A stretch of 64,000 nt of DNA from Rheinheimera tangshanensis (GCF_014645135.1 NZ_BMLH01000009.1:99275-163274), one strand, 5' to 3'; shown: positions 35,489-45,514, numbered from the stretch's first letter. Notes: generated by a model not told the origin, from the letters alone. Numbers and translations are program-made.

Positions 35489-36472
35489 TTAACGCCAAAA
35501 GCTTAGGTTAGATAAGGTGTTCAGACTTGTTGTTAAGGCCGTACTTGCAGCCAAACCTACTTTTTCTGCCAGTTTACGTTTGATCTGATACTTCACCTGC
35601 ACAACTTTTTTACTGCTAAATTGCTGCACCAGATAATCGTCACTGGTTTGTAACTGATCAACCAGGTTTAATTCCAGCGCCTGGTAACCGAACCAATGCT
35701 CACCGGTTGCCACTTGATCGATTTGAAGGACAGGCCTGTGTTTATGAACAAAGTTTTTGAACAGAACATGAGTCTGTTCCAGTTCCTGTTGAAATTTTTC
35801 GCGGCCTTTTTCGGTATTTTCAGCAAAAACGGTAACTGTGCGTTTAAATTCACCTGCAGTGAATTGCTCAACATCTATATGGTTTTTCTTTAACAGCTTA
35901 TGGAAGTTAGGCAACTGAGCAACCACGCCAATAGAGCCAACAATGGCAAAAGGTGCAGCTAAAATACGATCGGCAATACAAGCCATCATATAACCGCCAC
36001 TGGCGGCTACTTTATCGACAGCGACCGTCAGACGAATATGCTGTTGTTTGATCCGGTCAAGCTGAGACGCCGCCAGACCATACCCATGCACTACCCCACC
36101 AGGGCTTTCTAGTCGGATTAGTACTTCATCTGTCGCTGTCGCGACAGCCAGTACAGCAGTGATTTCTTCACGTAAGGCCTCCACTTCATGTGCATCCATA
36201 CTGCCATTAAAATCCAGTACAAAAAGCCGCTCTTTTGGCTCGTCCTGTTGTTTTTGTTTTTTTGACCAGGCTTTGTAAGCTTTTTTATCCAAGAGCTGTT
36301 GCTGTAAATCGTCAGTCAGCTCACGGTAATCTAGCGACAAATCGCTAAACTCCAGCTCACCTTTTTTTGCCTTTTGTTTAGCAGAGACAATCAGGGCGAT
36401 AATCACAGCAACAGCTATCACTACTGTGGCTGTTTTTGCTAAAAATAAGCCGTATTGATATAAGAATTCCAC
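35489..36472 (-). CDS. sohB: Inner-membrane serine protease SohB (S49 family)
   Basis: 327 aa. One N-terminal membrane span (about 10-31), then a SohB-specific charged region and an S49 (SppA-like) protease domain. The Ser/Lys dyad is visible: Ser158 in VAASGGYMMA and Lys210 in GEFKRTVTVF. SohB is a predicted periplasmic protease able to suppress degP defects in E. coli. It is probably cotranscribed with tpm. Confidence 0.93.
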   Translation of the reverse strand: MEFLYQYGLFLAKTATVVIAVAVIIALIVSAKQKAKKGELEFSDLSLDYRELTDDLQQQLLDKKAYKAWSKKQKQQDEPKERLFVLDFNGSMDAHEVEALREEITAVLAVATATDEVLIRLESPGGVVHGYGLAASQLDRIKQQHIRLTVAVDKVAASGGYMMACIADRILAAPFAIVGSIGVVAQLPNFHKLLKKNHIDVEQFTAGEFKRTVTVFAENTEKGREKFQQELEQTHVLFKNFVHKHRPVLQIDQVATGEHWFGYQALELNLVDQLQTSDDYLVQQFSSKKVVQVKYQIKRKLAEKVGLAASTALTTSLNTLSNLSFWR

Positions 36473-36527
36473 TTCTATTCCTTTTTAAGAAAATTTATTG
36501 GCATTGTAGCCTGATGCTAATAAATAA

Positions 36528-36627
36528 GTCGAAACTATGCTCCTGCATTTTCGACATACCATCCGTCCATGGATATCGTCGAAACTATGCTTCCTGCATT
36601 TTCGACATACCATCCGTCCATGGATAT
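36528..36627. repeat. Two tandem copies of a 50-bp palindromic repeat
   Basis: Units 36528-36576 and 36578-36627 are almost identical. Each begins GTCGAAA and has TTTCGAC about 20 bases on (stem-loop), followed by CATACCATCCGTCCATGG. They lie between sohB and the lipase gene, directly beside a terminator. The relation to the degenerate copy at 34748-34797 suggests a small interspersed family. Confidence 0.85.
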
Positions 36628-36628
36628 A

Positions 36629-36656
36629 AAAAAGCCCGGCACTTAGCCGGGCTTTT
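36629..36656 (-). terminator. Terminator of the VolA-like lipase gene
   Basis: Leftward AAAAGCCCGGC-TAAGT-GCCGGGCTTTTTT, an 8-bp GC stem followed by T6, lies 15 bases after the lipase stop. Confidence 0.88.
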
Positions 36657-36671
36657 GATAGGTATTGAATC

Positions 36672-39059
36672 TTAGTTAGCTGGAGCCATTACAGCACCGT
36701 TTGCAACCTGCAGGCCTGCACCTCGGGTGGTAAAGAAGCTTACAGCTTGTGTCTGCATCTCAGTAGTCACAGCTGGTACTGTAGGTCTTAACAGGGACGC
36801 GTGCTCACCGGCGATAAAGCGGCTCAGTGCAGTACCTGTTACAGGATAACTTCCTGCTACATTATTCACAGCTACAGCGCCCAACAGACGTGCTAATGGT
36901 TCTGTACCAGCCAAAGGCATAGTTGAAGTACCAGGTTTACCGTTAGGAATCACCTGATCAGGCAGATTGCTACCACCATCCCCTACCACTTCTGCGATAT
37001 AAGCTGGTGTTTCTGTAGCCACAAAACTAGCTGCAAAGTTGTTTGGATCCCCTGCATCAGTGATCGTTTGTGCTGCAAAAACAAACTGTGATAAAGCGGC
37101 ATTAATAGCGGCGACATCAGCGCCCCTGTCGATGCTGGTTAAATACTGAAGGAAAGGTTTGAAACAACTAGCAAAAGGCGCCGTTGCACTGCCACCACAA
37201 CCATTTTGAGTTGTAGCAAAGTTAGTATACGACTGCGCTGTAGTACCACCAGCGCCAAGTAAAACGCTGGCTTTGATAGTGTCACCAAAAGCAACAGAGT
37301 CTAATAAGAAGTTAGCTACCGCACCGCCTGGCACTGAGAAAGCAGCAGAACGCATCGGGAACAATGGGTCTAAAGTATCAATACCCACTGGGGTATTTGC
37401 TAATGCAACAGCGGATATACCAGTAATAGACCCTAAAGATATGCCTAAAAATTGCACATCGTTTCTATTTAATAAGCCAGGTAAATTGGTCGCGTGTAAA
37501 CCAATACGAACAGCTAAAATATCGGCAATACTCTGACGCAGGTTATCACGAGTGACCAGTAAATTAGACAGGTTCATATACACAGTAGCTGTCGCTGAGG
37601 AAGACGCATTGATCGGCCCGAAACCACGCTCACCATGCAGTGGATGATCAATAGCTATAGTGGCAAAACCTTGACCGGCTAAAGATGCAGTCACTGCTAA
37701 CATATCTTCTTTTTTCGAAGTAATACCATGCTGCATAATCACAACAGGCCAACCTGCGGCAGGTTTGGTTTTGCCTGTTAGCGCTTCGTTAGGCACAGTC
37801 ACCAATACAGGCACCGAAAGTACTGCAGTTTCTTTTGGTAGCGTATTAAATTTAGTTAAATGACGTTGTTTATCTAAGCCAAAGTCACGTAAAGCACCAT
37901 TGGATGCAGCCTTACAAAATGCATCATTAGCCGCCTGAGCAGGGTCAGTGATTCTGCCCTCGAGTGCAGTTTTTTCAGCATCCGTTAATGCCGCGATAAT
38001 AGCACCTGAGTCACAGCGCGCTTTCCAACTTTGGTTTAACGGCGCTCTTGGATCAGCAGTGGTGGGAATTGCTGAGTAGTAAGGCAATTTGATACTGCCT
38101 TCGTAAACCAGCGCAGCCTGAAAACGAGGATCCGTATTAGCAGGAGCTGGAAGACGATCCTGAGCTGTTTCGCCTGAATTAGCTAATGTCAGCAGTGGCG
38201 TGCTTGTGGCCGATGCAGCTTGTAACTTCGCCCCTAATAAACTCTTCACCGCAGCAAATACCGGCGCTGTAGACTGCGTAGTAATAGCTGCAGTGTAAAT
38301 AATGCCGTCTTTATTTATCGACTCTGCAGACACTGCGTTTTCAAAGCTATTGATCACGCCTTGTAAAGCCAGCTGAGCAGCGGTACCTAATGGCTTAGTG
38401 GTAATGTCCTGTTTCACCAACTCATAGGTGGCAGAAGGAGCAATTGAACGGCCTTCACTGTCTTTTAACGCATCAGTGAACACCAGAATATAAGTGGTGG
38501 CAGCTTTTAATGGTTTTAATGGAATAACCGCAATGCTGTTGCCACTGGCACGAGTGATAAAGTCCACACCAAAAGTAAGACTGCCAACTGCTTTACAAGC
38601 GGCACCACGAGGCACTGCGCGACAATCTGCATCAGGTGACGCAGGGTCGCCCATCAGGGTCTCCACTAAGTACACAGCACCTGCTTGCTGCACACTGGCA
38701 GCATCTAAGGTCACGCCAGAACTGAGATTAAGTGCAATAGTAAATGGGTTCTGAGTTGACCAGCCATCTAATGCACCTAAAGCAGTAGAAGGGTCTGCAT
38801 AATTCGGTGCATCAATATGTGCACCAGCTGCATTTTTTTCGCCGGGCATAAACAAGGTACCATCATTAGTACCTTGTAATAACAAATCGTTTGGAGGTGA
38901 TAACACACCATTAGCAGGGTCATAAACTACACGTGATAAAGGGATTTGAACCTCACCACCTGTTTGAGTATTGTCTTTAATTTCGTCCAGTGTTTCACCA
39001 CCGCAACCGGCTAAACCTAATGCACTGGCAATGGCAAAGCTAAGCAAAAGCTTGTTCAT
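36672..39059 (-). CDS. VolA/Pla-1-type surface lipoprotein lipase
   Basis: 795 aa with a lipoprotein signal (LGLAGCGG). The long N-terminal region is the bacterial virulence-factor lipase N-terminal domain, followed by an alpha/beta hydrolase with nucleophile Ser541 in GISLGS and the oxyanion region VIMQHGITSKK. The Vibrio homologue VolA is a surface-exposed lysophospholipase that frees fatty acids from lecithin. The same role is inferred here. It is monocistronic with its own terminator. Confidence 0.88.
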   Translation of the reverse strand: MNKLLLSFAIASALGLAGCGGETLDEIKDNTQTGGEVQIPLSRVVYDPANGVLSPPNDLLLQGTNDGTLFMPGEKNAAGAHIDAPNYADPSTALGALDGWSTQNPFTIALNLSSGVTLDAASVQQAGAVYLVETLMGDPASPDADCRAVPRGAACKAVGSLTFGVDFITRASGNSIAVIPLKPLKAATTYILVFTDALKDSEGRSIAPSATYELVKQDITTKPLGTAAQLALQGVINSFENAVSAESINKDGIIYTAAITTQSTAPVFAAVKSLLGAKLQAASATSTPLLTLANSGETAQDRLPAPANTDPRFQAALVYEGSIKLPYYSAIPTTADPRAPLNQSWKARCDSGAIIAALTDAEKTALEGRITDPAQAANDAFCKAASNGALRDFGLDKQRHLTKFNTLPKETAVLSVPVLVTVPNEALTGKTKPAAGWPVVIMQHGITSKKEDMLAVTASLAGQGFATIAIDHPLHGERGFGPINASSSATATVYMNLSNLLVTRDNLRQSIADILAVRIGLHATNLPGLLNRNDVQFLGISLGSITGISAVALANTPVGIDTLDPLFPMRSAAFSVPGGAVANFLLDSVAFGDTIKASVLLGAGGTTAQSYTNFATTQNGCGGSATAPFASCFKPFLQYLTSIDRGADVAAINAALSQFVFAAQTITDAGDPNNFAASFVATETPAYIAEVVGDGGSNLPDQVIPNGKPGTSTMPLAGTEPLARLLGAVAVNNVAGSYPVTGTALSRFIAGEHASLLRPTVPAVTTEMQTQAVSFFTTRGAGLQVANGAVMAPAN

Positions 39060-39279
39060 ATCTTCTCCCCGTGTCCTGTATTTTTCTTATTCTGCCCCGA
39101 TAGTTACCTAAAGAGGTCATTCGTTTTTGTGATGTTAGCGTTTAACAGCTACGACCAGTTAAACTTAACCCAATCAGAAAAAATTCGCTAGCTCAAAATC
39201 AAGCTTGTTGAAGAAAGGTGCAAAATTAATACAGAGCAGGTATGCTGCCGCCGTTTTTAAACGGCTGGGACTCCTATTT

Positions 39280-40023
39280 ATGTTCAACTATCAAGCAACC
39301 CCTCAGGCTCTGGCAGATAAAGTTATTCTGGTCACAGGAGCTGGTGACGGCATAGGTAAAGCAGCAGCACTGTGTTATGCCAAACATGGTGCTACCGTTA
39401 TATTGTTAGGTAAAACCACTAACAAGTTAACCGCAGTTTACGATGAAATAGTCGCAGCAGGCTGGCCTGAACCCGCTATTGTGCCGCTGGATTTAAAAGG
39501 GGCAACAGCGAAGCACTATAAAGACATGGCAGCCACTATTAAAGCAGAGTTTGGCAAGCTGGACGGTGTATTACACAACGCGGGTCTGCTTGGCGTATTA
39601 AGTCCATTTGAGCATCTGGATTTACCGACCTGGCAGGACATTATGCAGGTCAATGTAACGGCGGCAATGTTGATGAGTCAGGCTCTCATTCCGGTATTAA
39701 AGCTAGCGCCACAAGCTTCTGTTGTATTTACCTCCTCTGGTGTTGGACGTCAGGGCAGAGCCTACTGGGGAGGCTATGCAGTATCTAAGTTCGCTACCGA
39801 AGGTTTGATGCAGGTGATGGCGGCTGAATACGAAGGGACCTCGCTGCGGGTCAATGCGATTAACCCTGGTGCCACCCGTACCAAAATGCGTAGCAAAGCT
39901 TATCCGGGCGAAGACCAGTTAAGTTTGCCAACAGCTGAGCAAATTATGCCGCTGTATCTGTATTTAATGAGTGATGACAGCAAAGCTGTGAATGGCCAGT
40001 CGCTGGATGCGCAGCAGAAATAA
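39280..40023 (+). CDS. yciK: Short-chain dehydrogenase/reductase, YciK family
   Basis: 247 aa from the ATG at 39280 (MFNYQATPQALADK); the frame is open from 39205 but the extra part is not conserved and GGGA lies near this ATG. Rossmann fold with the cofactor motif TGAGDGIGKAAA, NAG in HNAGLLG, catalytic Ser/Tyr/Lys in SSGVGRQGRAYWGGYAVSK. Typical YciK length. The physiological substrate is unknown. Confidence 0.9.
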   Translation: MFNYQATPQALADKVILVTGAGDGIGKAAALCYAKHGATVILLGKTTNKLTAVYDEIVAAGWPEPAIVPLDLKGATAKHYKDMAATIKAEFGKLDGVLHNAGLLGVLSPFEHLDLPTWQDIMQVNVTAAMLMSQALIPVLKLAPQASVVFTSSGVGRQGRAYWGGYAVSKFATEGLMQVMAAEYEGTSLRVNAINPGATRTKMRSKAYPGEDQLSLPTAEQIMPLYLYLMSDDSKAVNGQSLDAQQK

Positions 40024-40029
40024 AGGCTA

Positions 40030-40071
40030 AAAAAAAACCGCCACTTCACTACTGAAACTGGCGGTTTTTTT
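40030..40071. terminator. Terminator between yciK and the H-NS-like gene
   Basis: AAAAACCGCCA..TGGCGGTTTTTT: 8-bp stem with A and T runs on either side, between convergent genes. Confidence 0.85.
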
Positions 40072-40085
40072 ATATTCACAGATGA

Positions 40086-40613
40086 TTACTTCTTCGACAG
40101 TATCTCTTCGCCGTTTGCCTGAGCGTAAGCGTTCCATACATCGACTTTGCTATTGAAGTTTTCTATAGCCTGAGTACCTGCTTCAGCTAACAAAGCCTCG
40201 ATATCTTTGCTGTACTTACCATCTACTTTATGGAATGGCACAACTTTAATACCGCGGTCTACAAGAGACTTTTTCATGGTATGAGTTTTCAGCAAATGTA
40301 ATTTACCGGCATCAACATAAAAGAACTGACTTTCTTTATTGATCGTTTTAAATTTTGGTTTAACCGGACGTTTGCCTTTTGACTCAGTATCATCATCATG
40401 ACTAACGACAACATCTGCATTGAGCTGATAACCCAGTTGTTCCAGAGTAAAACCCTGAGCTTTAGCTAAAGCACGGATTTGAGACAACACTTCAGTTTCT
40501 TTTTGACGTTCGGCCAATACAGAATTTAACGTTTCAATTACTTCATGTAATTTAACAGTCGTGATTTCTTTAGCGGCTTTTTTCAGTTCTTTTTTATCAA
40601 GTAACAATGACAT
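40086..40613 (-). CDS. H-NS-like nucleoid-associated protein with atypical C terminus
   Basis: 175 aa. Residues 1-65 form a coiled coil ending in the H-NS family-like sequence IRALAKAQGFTLEQLGY. After an acidic linker (SHDDDTESKGKRP), the C-terminal half (KPKFKTINKESQFFYVDAGK and on) does not show the usual H-NS DNA-binding loop but is basic and conserved-looking. A xenogeneic silencing or other DNA-bridging role is possible. H-NS family membership rests on the N-terminal part alone. Confidence 0.6.
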   Translation of the reverse strand: MSLLLDKKELKKAAKEITTVKLHEVIETLNSVLAERQKETEVLSQIRALAKAQGFTLEQLGYQLNADVVVSHDDDTESKGKRPVKPKFKTINKESQFFYVDAGKLHLLKTHTMKKSLVDRGIKVVPFHKVDGKYSKDIEALLAEAGTQAIENFNSKVDVWNAYAQANGEEILSKK

Positions 40614-40804
40614 GAAAATCTCCCGTGGATAAATACTAAGAATGATAGTACAGAATCATTCTTACAAATTAAAGCTCAAACATAATCTTATTTAGTAAAT
40701 AAAATAAAAAATGCCTGTTTTAGCCTGATTTTGACTTTATTCACTCCTTACTTACTGGGAATGAAAAAATGATCAGGCCAATAAAAATCAGCGTTTTATA
40801 GTCT

Positions 40805-41707
40805 TTAGTCTTTTAATAGATGAAGATTTTTCAAGTAACTGCGAAACTCGTCTGATAACTTTTTATCCTGGAGCGCATATTCAACAACAGCCTTCAGATA
40901 ACCTATTTTACTACCGCAGTCATGCGACTTACCTTGTAAATGATAGGCTTCGATTTGTTCAACTAATAATAAATGATGTAAAGCATCTGTCAGTTGAATC
41001 TCGCCACCAGCGCCAGGAGCTGTGTGACGTAATAAATCCCATACTTTAGCTGACAACACATAGCGTCCGGTAATAGCCAGATTAGACGGTGCATCTTCAA
41101 TCTCTGGCTTTTCGACCATAGTACGAATTAAAGCCGATTGCCCCTGCACTAACTGTTCACCTGAAATATCTACTATGCCGTATTTATTTACTTCAAGCGC
41201 TGGCACAGGTTCTACCATGATTTGGCTTGCACCTGTGGTTTCAAAACGTTGGATCATGGCTTTTAAGTTATGAATACGGGCGTCTGCATGATACTTATCA
41301 ATCAAAACATCCGGCAGTATCACCGCAAAAGGTTCATTGCCAACCACAGGAGCAGCACAAAGTACCGCATGACCCAACCCCAGAGCCACAGGCTGACGCA
41401 CTGAAATAACAGTAACATTTTTTGGGTTAATAGAACGCACGTCCTCCAGCAAGGAGCGCTTTACCCGCTTTTCCAGCTGGTTCTCCAACTCAAAACTGGT
41501 ATCAAAGTGGTTTTCTATCGAGTTTTTACTGGAATGAGTCACCAGCACAATCTCGGTAATACCAGCAGCTGCAGCTTCTTCCACCACATACTGAATTAAC
41601 GGCTTGTCCACTACAGGCAACATTTCTTTTGGGATAGCTTTAGTCGCCGGCAACATTCTGGTGCCTAAACCTGCCACAGGGATCACTGCTTTTTTTAACT
41701 TCACCAT
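40805..41707 (-). CDS. galU: UTP-glucose-1-phosphate uridylyltransferase
   Basis: 300 aa nucleotidyltransferase with the N-terminal [20 protein letters not shown] motif and [16 protein letters not shown], and VEKPE blocks. It makes UDP-glucose for lipopolysaccharide, exopolysaccharide and trehalose routes. It is a stand-alone gene here, 97 bases from the divergent carbonic anhydrase frame. Confidence 0.96.
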   Translation of the reverse strand: MVKLKKAVIPVAGLGTRMLPATKAIPKEMLPVVDKPLIQYVVEEAAAAGITEIVLVTHSSKNSIENHFDTSFELENQLEKRVKRSLLEDVRSINPKNVTVISVRQPVALGLGHAVLCAAPVVGNEPFAVILPDVLIDKYHADARIHNLKAMIQRFETTGASQIMVEPVPALEVNKYGIVDISGEQLVQGQSALIRTMVEKPEIEDAPSNLAITGRYVLSAKVWDLLRHTAPGAGGEIQLTDALHHLLLVEQIEAYHLQGKSHDCGSKIGYLKAVVEYALQDKKLSDEFRSYLKNLHLLKD

Positions 41708-41894
41708 AGACTATGGTTCCTTCAGAAAAATCTTAACTTATTGTTCTATCATAACCTGAGCGTCAGTAAGCAGCCAAACAGATTTACCTCTGCTGAATTT
41801 GTTGCTCTGCTCATTTAACAAAGAGATTGCTGGTCGGTGTTCCACCTTAGGTCAGATCTGTTATCGTAGCGCCAGTTTTCTACAAGGTGATTCC

Positions 41895-42551
41895 ATGCGT
41901 TCCTTAAAACACTTATTTGCCAATAACACGGCGTGGGCTGAGCGGGTTGAGCAGGAAGCTCCCGGGTTTTTTAAACAACTGTCAGAGCAACAAGCTCCTG
42001 AATACTTATGGATCGGTTGCTCCGATAGCAGGGTTCCTGCCAATGAAATAGTGGGCTTATTGCCGGGTGAACTATTTGTTCATCGCAATGTGGCTAATCT
42101 GGTATTACACTCCGACATTAATTGCTTGTCTGTGCTTCAGTACGCTATCGATATCTTAAAAATCAAACATATTATTGTCTGTGGCCATTATGGCTGTGGC
42201 GGTGTAGCCGCTGCGATGAACAAACAACGTATTGGTTTTGTTGATAACTGGTTACGCAATATTAAAGATGTCTATGCACTGCACAGAGATGAGCTGGACA
42301 GCTTTGAAGACGATGGCCAACGAGTCAATCGTTTGTGTGAACTGAACGTGATGGAACAGGTACGCAATGTCTGTCATACCAGCTTTGTTCAGGACGCATG
42401 GGAGCGTGGCCAGCAACTGACTGTACATGGCTGGGTCTATAGCTTACGTAACGGTCATATAAAAGATTTAAGAGTCAGCCACTCCAGTGCGACACAGATA
42501 GACAATATTTATGCACTGGAGCCAACGGAAGAGTTTAGTACTGAAAAATAA
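41895..42551 (+). CDS. can: Beta-class carbonic anhydrase
   Basis: 218 aa from ATG 41895 (AAGGTGA ribosome site; open frame from 41799). Zinc ligands and catalytic pair in WIGCSDSRVPANE (Cys, Asp, Arg) and VCGHYGCGGV (His, Cys), typical for clade B beta enzymes such as E. coli Can. It interconverts CO2 and bicarbonate, supporting growth in air. It ends seven bases before the convergent exported-protein gene. Confidence 0.95.
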   Translation: MRSLKHLFANNTAWAERVEQEAPGFFKQLSEQQAPEYLWIGCSDSRVPANEIVGLLPGELFVHRNVANLVLHSDINCLSVLQYAIDILKIKHIIVCGHYGCGGVAAAMNKQRIGFVDNWLRNIKDVYALHRDELDSFEDDGQRVNRLCELNVMEQVRNVCHTSFVQDAWERGQQLTVHGWVYSLRNGHIKDLRVSHSSATQIDNIYALEPTEEFSTEK

Positions 42552-42557
42552 CAACCT

Positions 42558-43088
42558 TCAATGAAAAACGACTTCGGTTTTGGGCACTCGCTTATAAGTA
42601 GCGCTGTGCCCTTTTACCCACTCTCCATTCTGTAAATACTCCGAACTGATCTGAAGCATCCCCGTTGGATCCAGTACCGAATGGGAGCGCACTTGCGTGA
42701 TGCCTTGAGCATTGTTTTCTACTTTTTCCAATGCTTCAATACTTTTTGTATCAGGATTGTAGGTCATAGTGCCGTGGGTATAAAAACCTGCGGTAGTAAA
42801 ATAATAATATGCAATTTTTTTCTGCTGTTGATCCCAGAAAATCATAGTCTCACCGCCGTATTCGCCATCATTGATGGAATGCACAGTTTTAATCGCCTGA
42901 CCATTTAACGCCCTGCTCCATATGGAGCGGTCAATCAGTTTTTTCTCTTTACCTGGTTCAGTCAAATCCCCTTCCCAGTGGCTGTCTAAAAAGGGCCGGA
43001 AAATTTCCAGTTCAGGATGTAATACAGGTGGTGCTGCGACCGCTGTACAAGCAAAGACTGCGGCTATGAACCAAAATATTTTTATCAT
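42558..43088 (-). CDS. Exported DUF1579-like protein
   Basis: 176 aa: signal peptide (about 1-18, ending AVAAPP), then a lipocalin-like beta domain with FRPFLDSHWEGDLTEPGKE, DRSIWSRALNGQ, and a YNPDTKSIEAL repeat. Proteins of the DUF1579/THAP4-like type have this layout; function unknown. It overlaps the thioesterase gene upstream by four bases, so it is translationally coupled to it. Confidence 0.65.
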   Translation of the reverse strand: MIKIFWFIAAVFACTAVAAPPVLHPELEIFRPFLDSHWEGDLTEPGKEKKLIDRSIWSRALNGQAIKTVHSINDGEYGGETMIFWDQQQKKIAYYYFTTAGFYTHGTMTYNPDTKSIEALEKVENNAQGITQVRSHSVLDPTGMLQISSEYLQNGEWVKGHSATYKRVPKTEVVFH

Positions 43089-43567
43089 GATTTCTCCTGA
43101 TAATAATCCAGCATATCCTGCTCAACCTCCTGCGAAAAGGCCTTGGTTTTAATAGCATAGTGCTGCAAAAATTTGTCTTCTTCCGTTTGCGGAACCCAGG
43201 CTGGCACTGCCGCTGTATTGCCCTCTGCATCTAAAGCGACAAAGCTGATAATACAATGATTGGTTTCCAGCATTTCACCGCCTTTGGTGTCACCAGAGCG
43301 TACCTGTACCAGCACATGCATACTGGTAGTACCGGTATAGACGATGCGGGCTATTAGTTCGACCTGATGCCCAACTAAGATGGGTCTGCGAAAGCGGATA
43401 GTGCCGACAGACACAGTCACACAATACAATCCACTCCAACCGGCTGCGCAGGCATAGGCCACTTGGTCAATCCACTTCATCACCATACCGCCATGCACTT
43501 TACCGCCAAAGTTGACATGAGTAGGCTCGGCTAAAAATCGGAATTCAACTGTCCTTTTACCCGACAT
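43085..43567 (-). CDS. Acyl-CoA thioesterase (YciA-type hotdog)
   Basis: 160 aa hotdog-fold protein. Motif VNFGGKVHGGMVMKWIDQVA contains the catalytic Asp in the central helix. It probably hydrolyses short to medium acyl-CoA. The C-terminal 35 residues are helical and charged. It is the first gene of a two-gene unit with the DUF1579-like protein. Confidence 0.88.
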   Translation of the reverse strand: MSGKRTVEFRFLAEPTHVNFGGKVHGGMVMKWIDQVAYACAAGWSGLYCVTVSVGTIRFRRPILVGHQVELIARIVYTGTTSMHVLVQVRSGDTKGGEMLETNHCIISFVALDAEGNTAAVPAWVPQTEEDKFLQHYAIKTKAFSQEVEQDMLDYYQEKS

Positions 43568-43648
43568 AAAATCTTATCCTTATTGTTTTTTATCAGCATA
43601 GTTTGTTTTTCGAAAAAAACGAACCAAACCACTGATATAAATGATTTT

Positions 43649-44482
43649 TTATAGGATCACTGTTTTATTGCCATGCACAAAAACCCGGTCTTCCAGCACC
43701 AGTTGCAAGGCTTTGCTTAACACGTTTTTCTCGACATCCCGACCCGCTTTTACCATATCCATAGCGCTGTAGGTATGATCCACAGGGGTCACCAGTTGCT
43801 TAATAATAGGGCCTTCATCCAGATCGTCCGTGACAAAATGGGCGGTAGCGCCAATAATTTTCACGCCTCTTTTATGCGCCTGATGGTATGGATTAGCACC
43901 GATAAAAGCCGGTAAAAAACTATGATGAATGTTGATAATGCGCTCTTTGTAATGCGCGACAAAAGCCGGGCTTAATACACGCATGAACTTTGCCAGCACT
44001 AAATAATCGGCCTGATAAGGGTCTATCACCTGTCGAAGCTCGGTTTCATGCTGCTCACGACTTAAGTTGATGTGACTGACCAGGTGGTAGGGAATATCAA
44101 ACTTTTCGGCCAGGCTTTGTAAATCCGGATGATTGCCAACAACAGCTGCAATATCCAGTTTTAATGAGCCGTCGTACACCTTCATTAAAATATCACCCAG
44201 GCAATGCGCCTCTTTGGTCACCAGTATCACTACTTTTTTTCGTCCTGCAGCCACCAGCTGCCGAGTACTACCTGGCGGTAAAGCTCTGTCTAAATCCAGC
44301 ATCAGGGTTTTGTCATTGAAAATCCCCTCCAGCTGAGTGCGCATAAAAAACTGACCTGATTCCGGGTCAACATATTCGGTGTTCCGAATGATATTCAACT
44401 GATGCTTGTAGCAAATGTTGGTAATTTGGGCAATTAAACCTTTTGAATCCGGGCATTCAATTAATAAAACTTTCTTTTCCAT
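43649..44482 (-). CDS. purU: Formyltetrahydrofolate deformylase
   Basis: 277 aa from ATG 44482 (GAGAG upstream; frame open from 44497). N-terminal ACT domain (LLIECPDSKGLIAQIT), C-terminal formyltransferase fold with INIHHSFLPAF and GATAHFVTDDLDEGPI. It hydrolyses 10-formyl-THF to formate and THF, balancing one-carbon and purine pools. Length as in E. coli (280). Confidence 0.95.
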   Translation of the reverse strand: MEKKVLLIECPDSKGLIAQITNICYKHQLNIIRNTEYVDPESGQFFMRTQLEGIFNDKTLMLDLDRALPPGSTRQLVAAGRKKVVILVTKEAHCLGDILMKVYDGSLKLDIAAVVGNHPDLQSLAEKFDIPYHLVSHINLSREQHETELRQVIDPYQADYLVLAKFMRVLSPAFVAHYKERIINIHHSFLPAFIGANPYHQAHKRGVKIIGATAHFVTDDLDEGPIIKQLVTPVDHTYSAMDMVKAGRDVEKNVLSKALQLVLEDRVFVHGNKTVIL

Positions 44483-44764
44483 ATCAACTCTCGTCACGCC
44501 ATAGCAAAAACAAACACAGCACTAAGGTGATGTGTCAATCAAGTGGATTCAGGTGGTTTGGTTGTTTTTCTATAAACGGCGGTTTAAACCGCTCTTGGGT
44601 GTTGGCTGTAGATTGCATCGAACAACTGTCTGCTATTAATCCCAAGTTTTAACACTATTGTAAAGTGATTTTCTATCAGAGTGCTTTTTGGGCCTTGCTT
44701 GTCCTTTGTGCATGCGGACGCCATAATGGTCCTCATTTTTTTCTGTTGGTATTTTGAGGAACTG

Positions 44765-45514
44765 ATGCCCTCTTATCAAATGCAGGTGCTGGGCACCATC
44801 CGCTCACCCTATAAACAAAAGTTTGCTATTCCCCGCCAGCCAGGCCTGATAGCTGAAGCCAAAGCTGAACTGGTGTTGGAACCCGGTTATGACGATGACG
44901 CTATTGTCCGTGGCATTGAAGCTTTTAGCCATTTATGGCTGGTGTTTGTTTTTCATGAAACAGCCAACAAAGGCTGGTCACCGCTAGTGCGGCCACCACG
45001 ATTAGGTGGCAATGAAAAAAAAGGGGTTTTTGCTACCAGGGCGACCTTTCGACCAAACCCAATTGGACTTTCTGTCGTAAAACTTGAAGGTGTGGTACGT
45101 AAACAAGGCCGTTTGATTATTCAGCTCTCCGGAGTCGATCTGCTGGACGGTACACCAATATTGGATATTAAACCTTACCTGCCCTACGCCGACGCTTTAC
45201 CAAATGCTGCCGGTGGTTTTGCTGACGCGGCGCCTGAAACCGATATGACAGTCAGTTTTGAACCTGCTGTTCTGCAGTTTTGTCAGCGGCAAAAAGATCA
45301 GCCTGAATTAGCAGTATTGATAGAAAAGGTGTTAAAACAAGATCCGCGCCCCCAGTACAAAAAACAAAAAGCGGAGCAACAGAGCTATGGCATGACGCTG
45401 TATCACTTTAATATCAAATGGACAGTGAATGGAGTACACAATCATGTTACAGAGATCAGGCATGTTAAAGAAAAACAACAGGAGCATGACGTTCAGCCTC
45501 TGTCTGACGCTTAG
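44765..45514 (+). CDS. trmO: tRNA(Thr) m6t6A37 methyltransferase TrmO (TsaA)
   Basis: 249 aa from the ATG at 44765 (GAGGAA upstream; frame open from 44681). UPF0066/TrmO fold with IRSPYKQKFAIPRQPGL, FSHLWLVFVFH, and RATFRPNPIGLS. It methylates N6-threonylcarbamoyladenosine at position 37 of tRNA-Thr. The C terminus extends about 15 residues beyond E. coli TrmO and overlaps the next gene's start. Confidence 0.92.
   Translation: MPSYQMQVLGTIRSPYKQKFAIPRQPGLIAEAKAELVLEPGYDDDAIVRGIEAFSHLWLVFVFHETANKGWSPLVRPPRLGGNEKKGVFATRATFRPNPIGLSVVKLEGVVRKQGRLIIQLSGVDLLDGTPILDIKPYLPYADALPNAAGGFADAAPETDMTVSFEPAVLQFCQRQKDQPELAVLIEKVLKQDPRPQYKKQKAEQQSYGMTLYHFNIKWTVNGVHNHVTEIRHVKEKQQEHDVQPLSDA

Noticed and set aside
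36528..36627. CRISPR array
   Set aside because: Only two tandem units with one base between them and no variable spacers.
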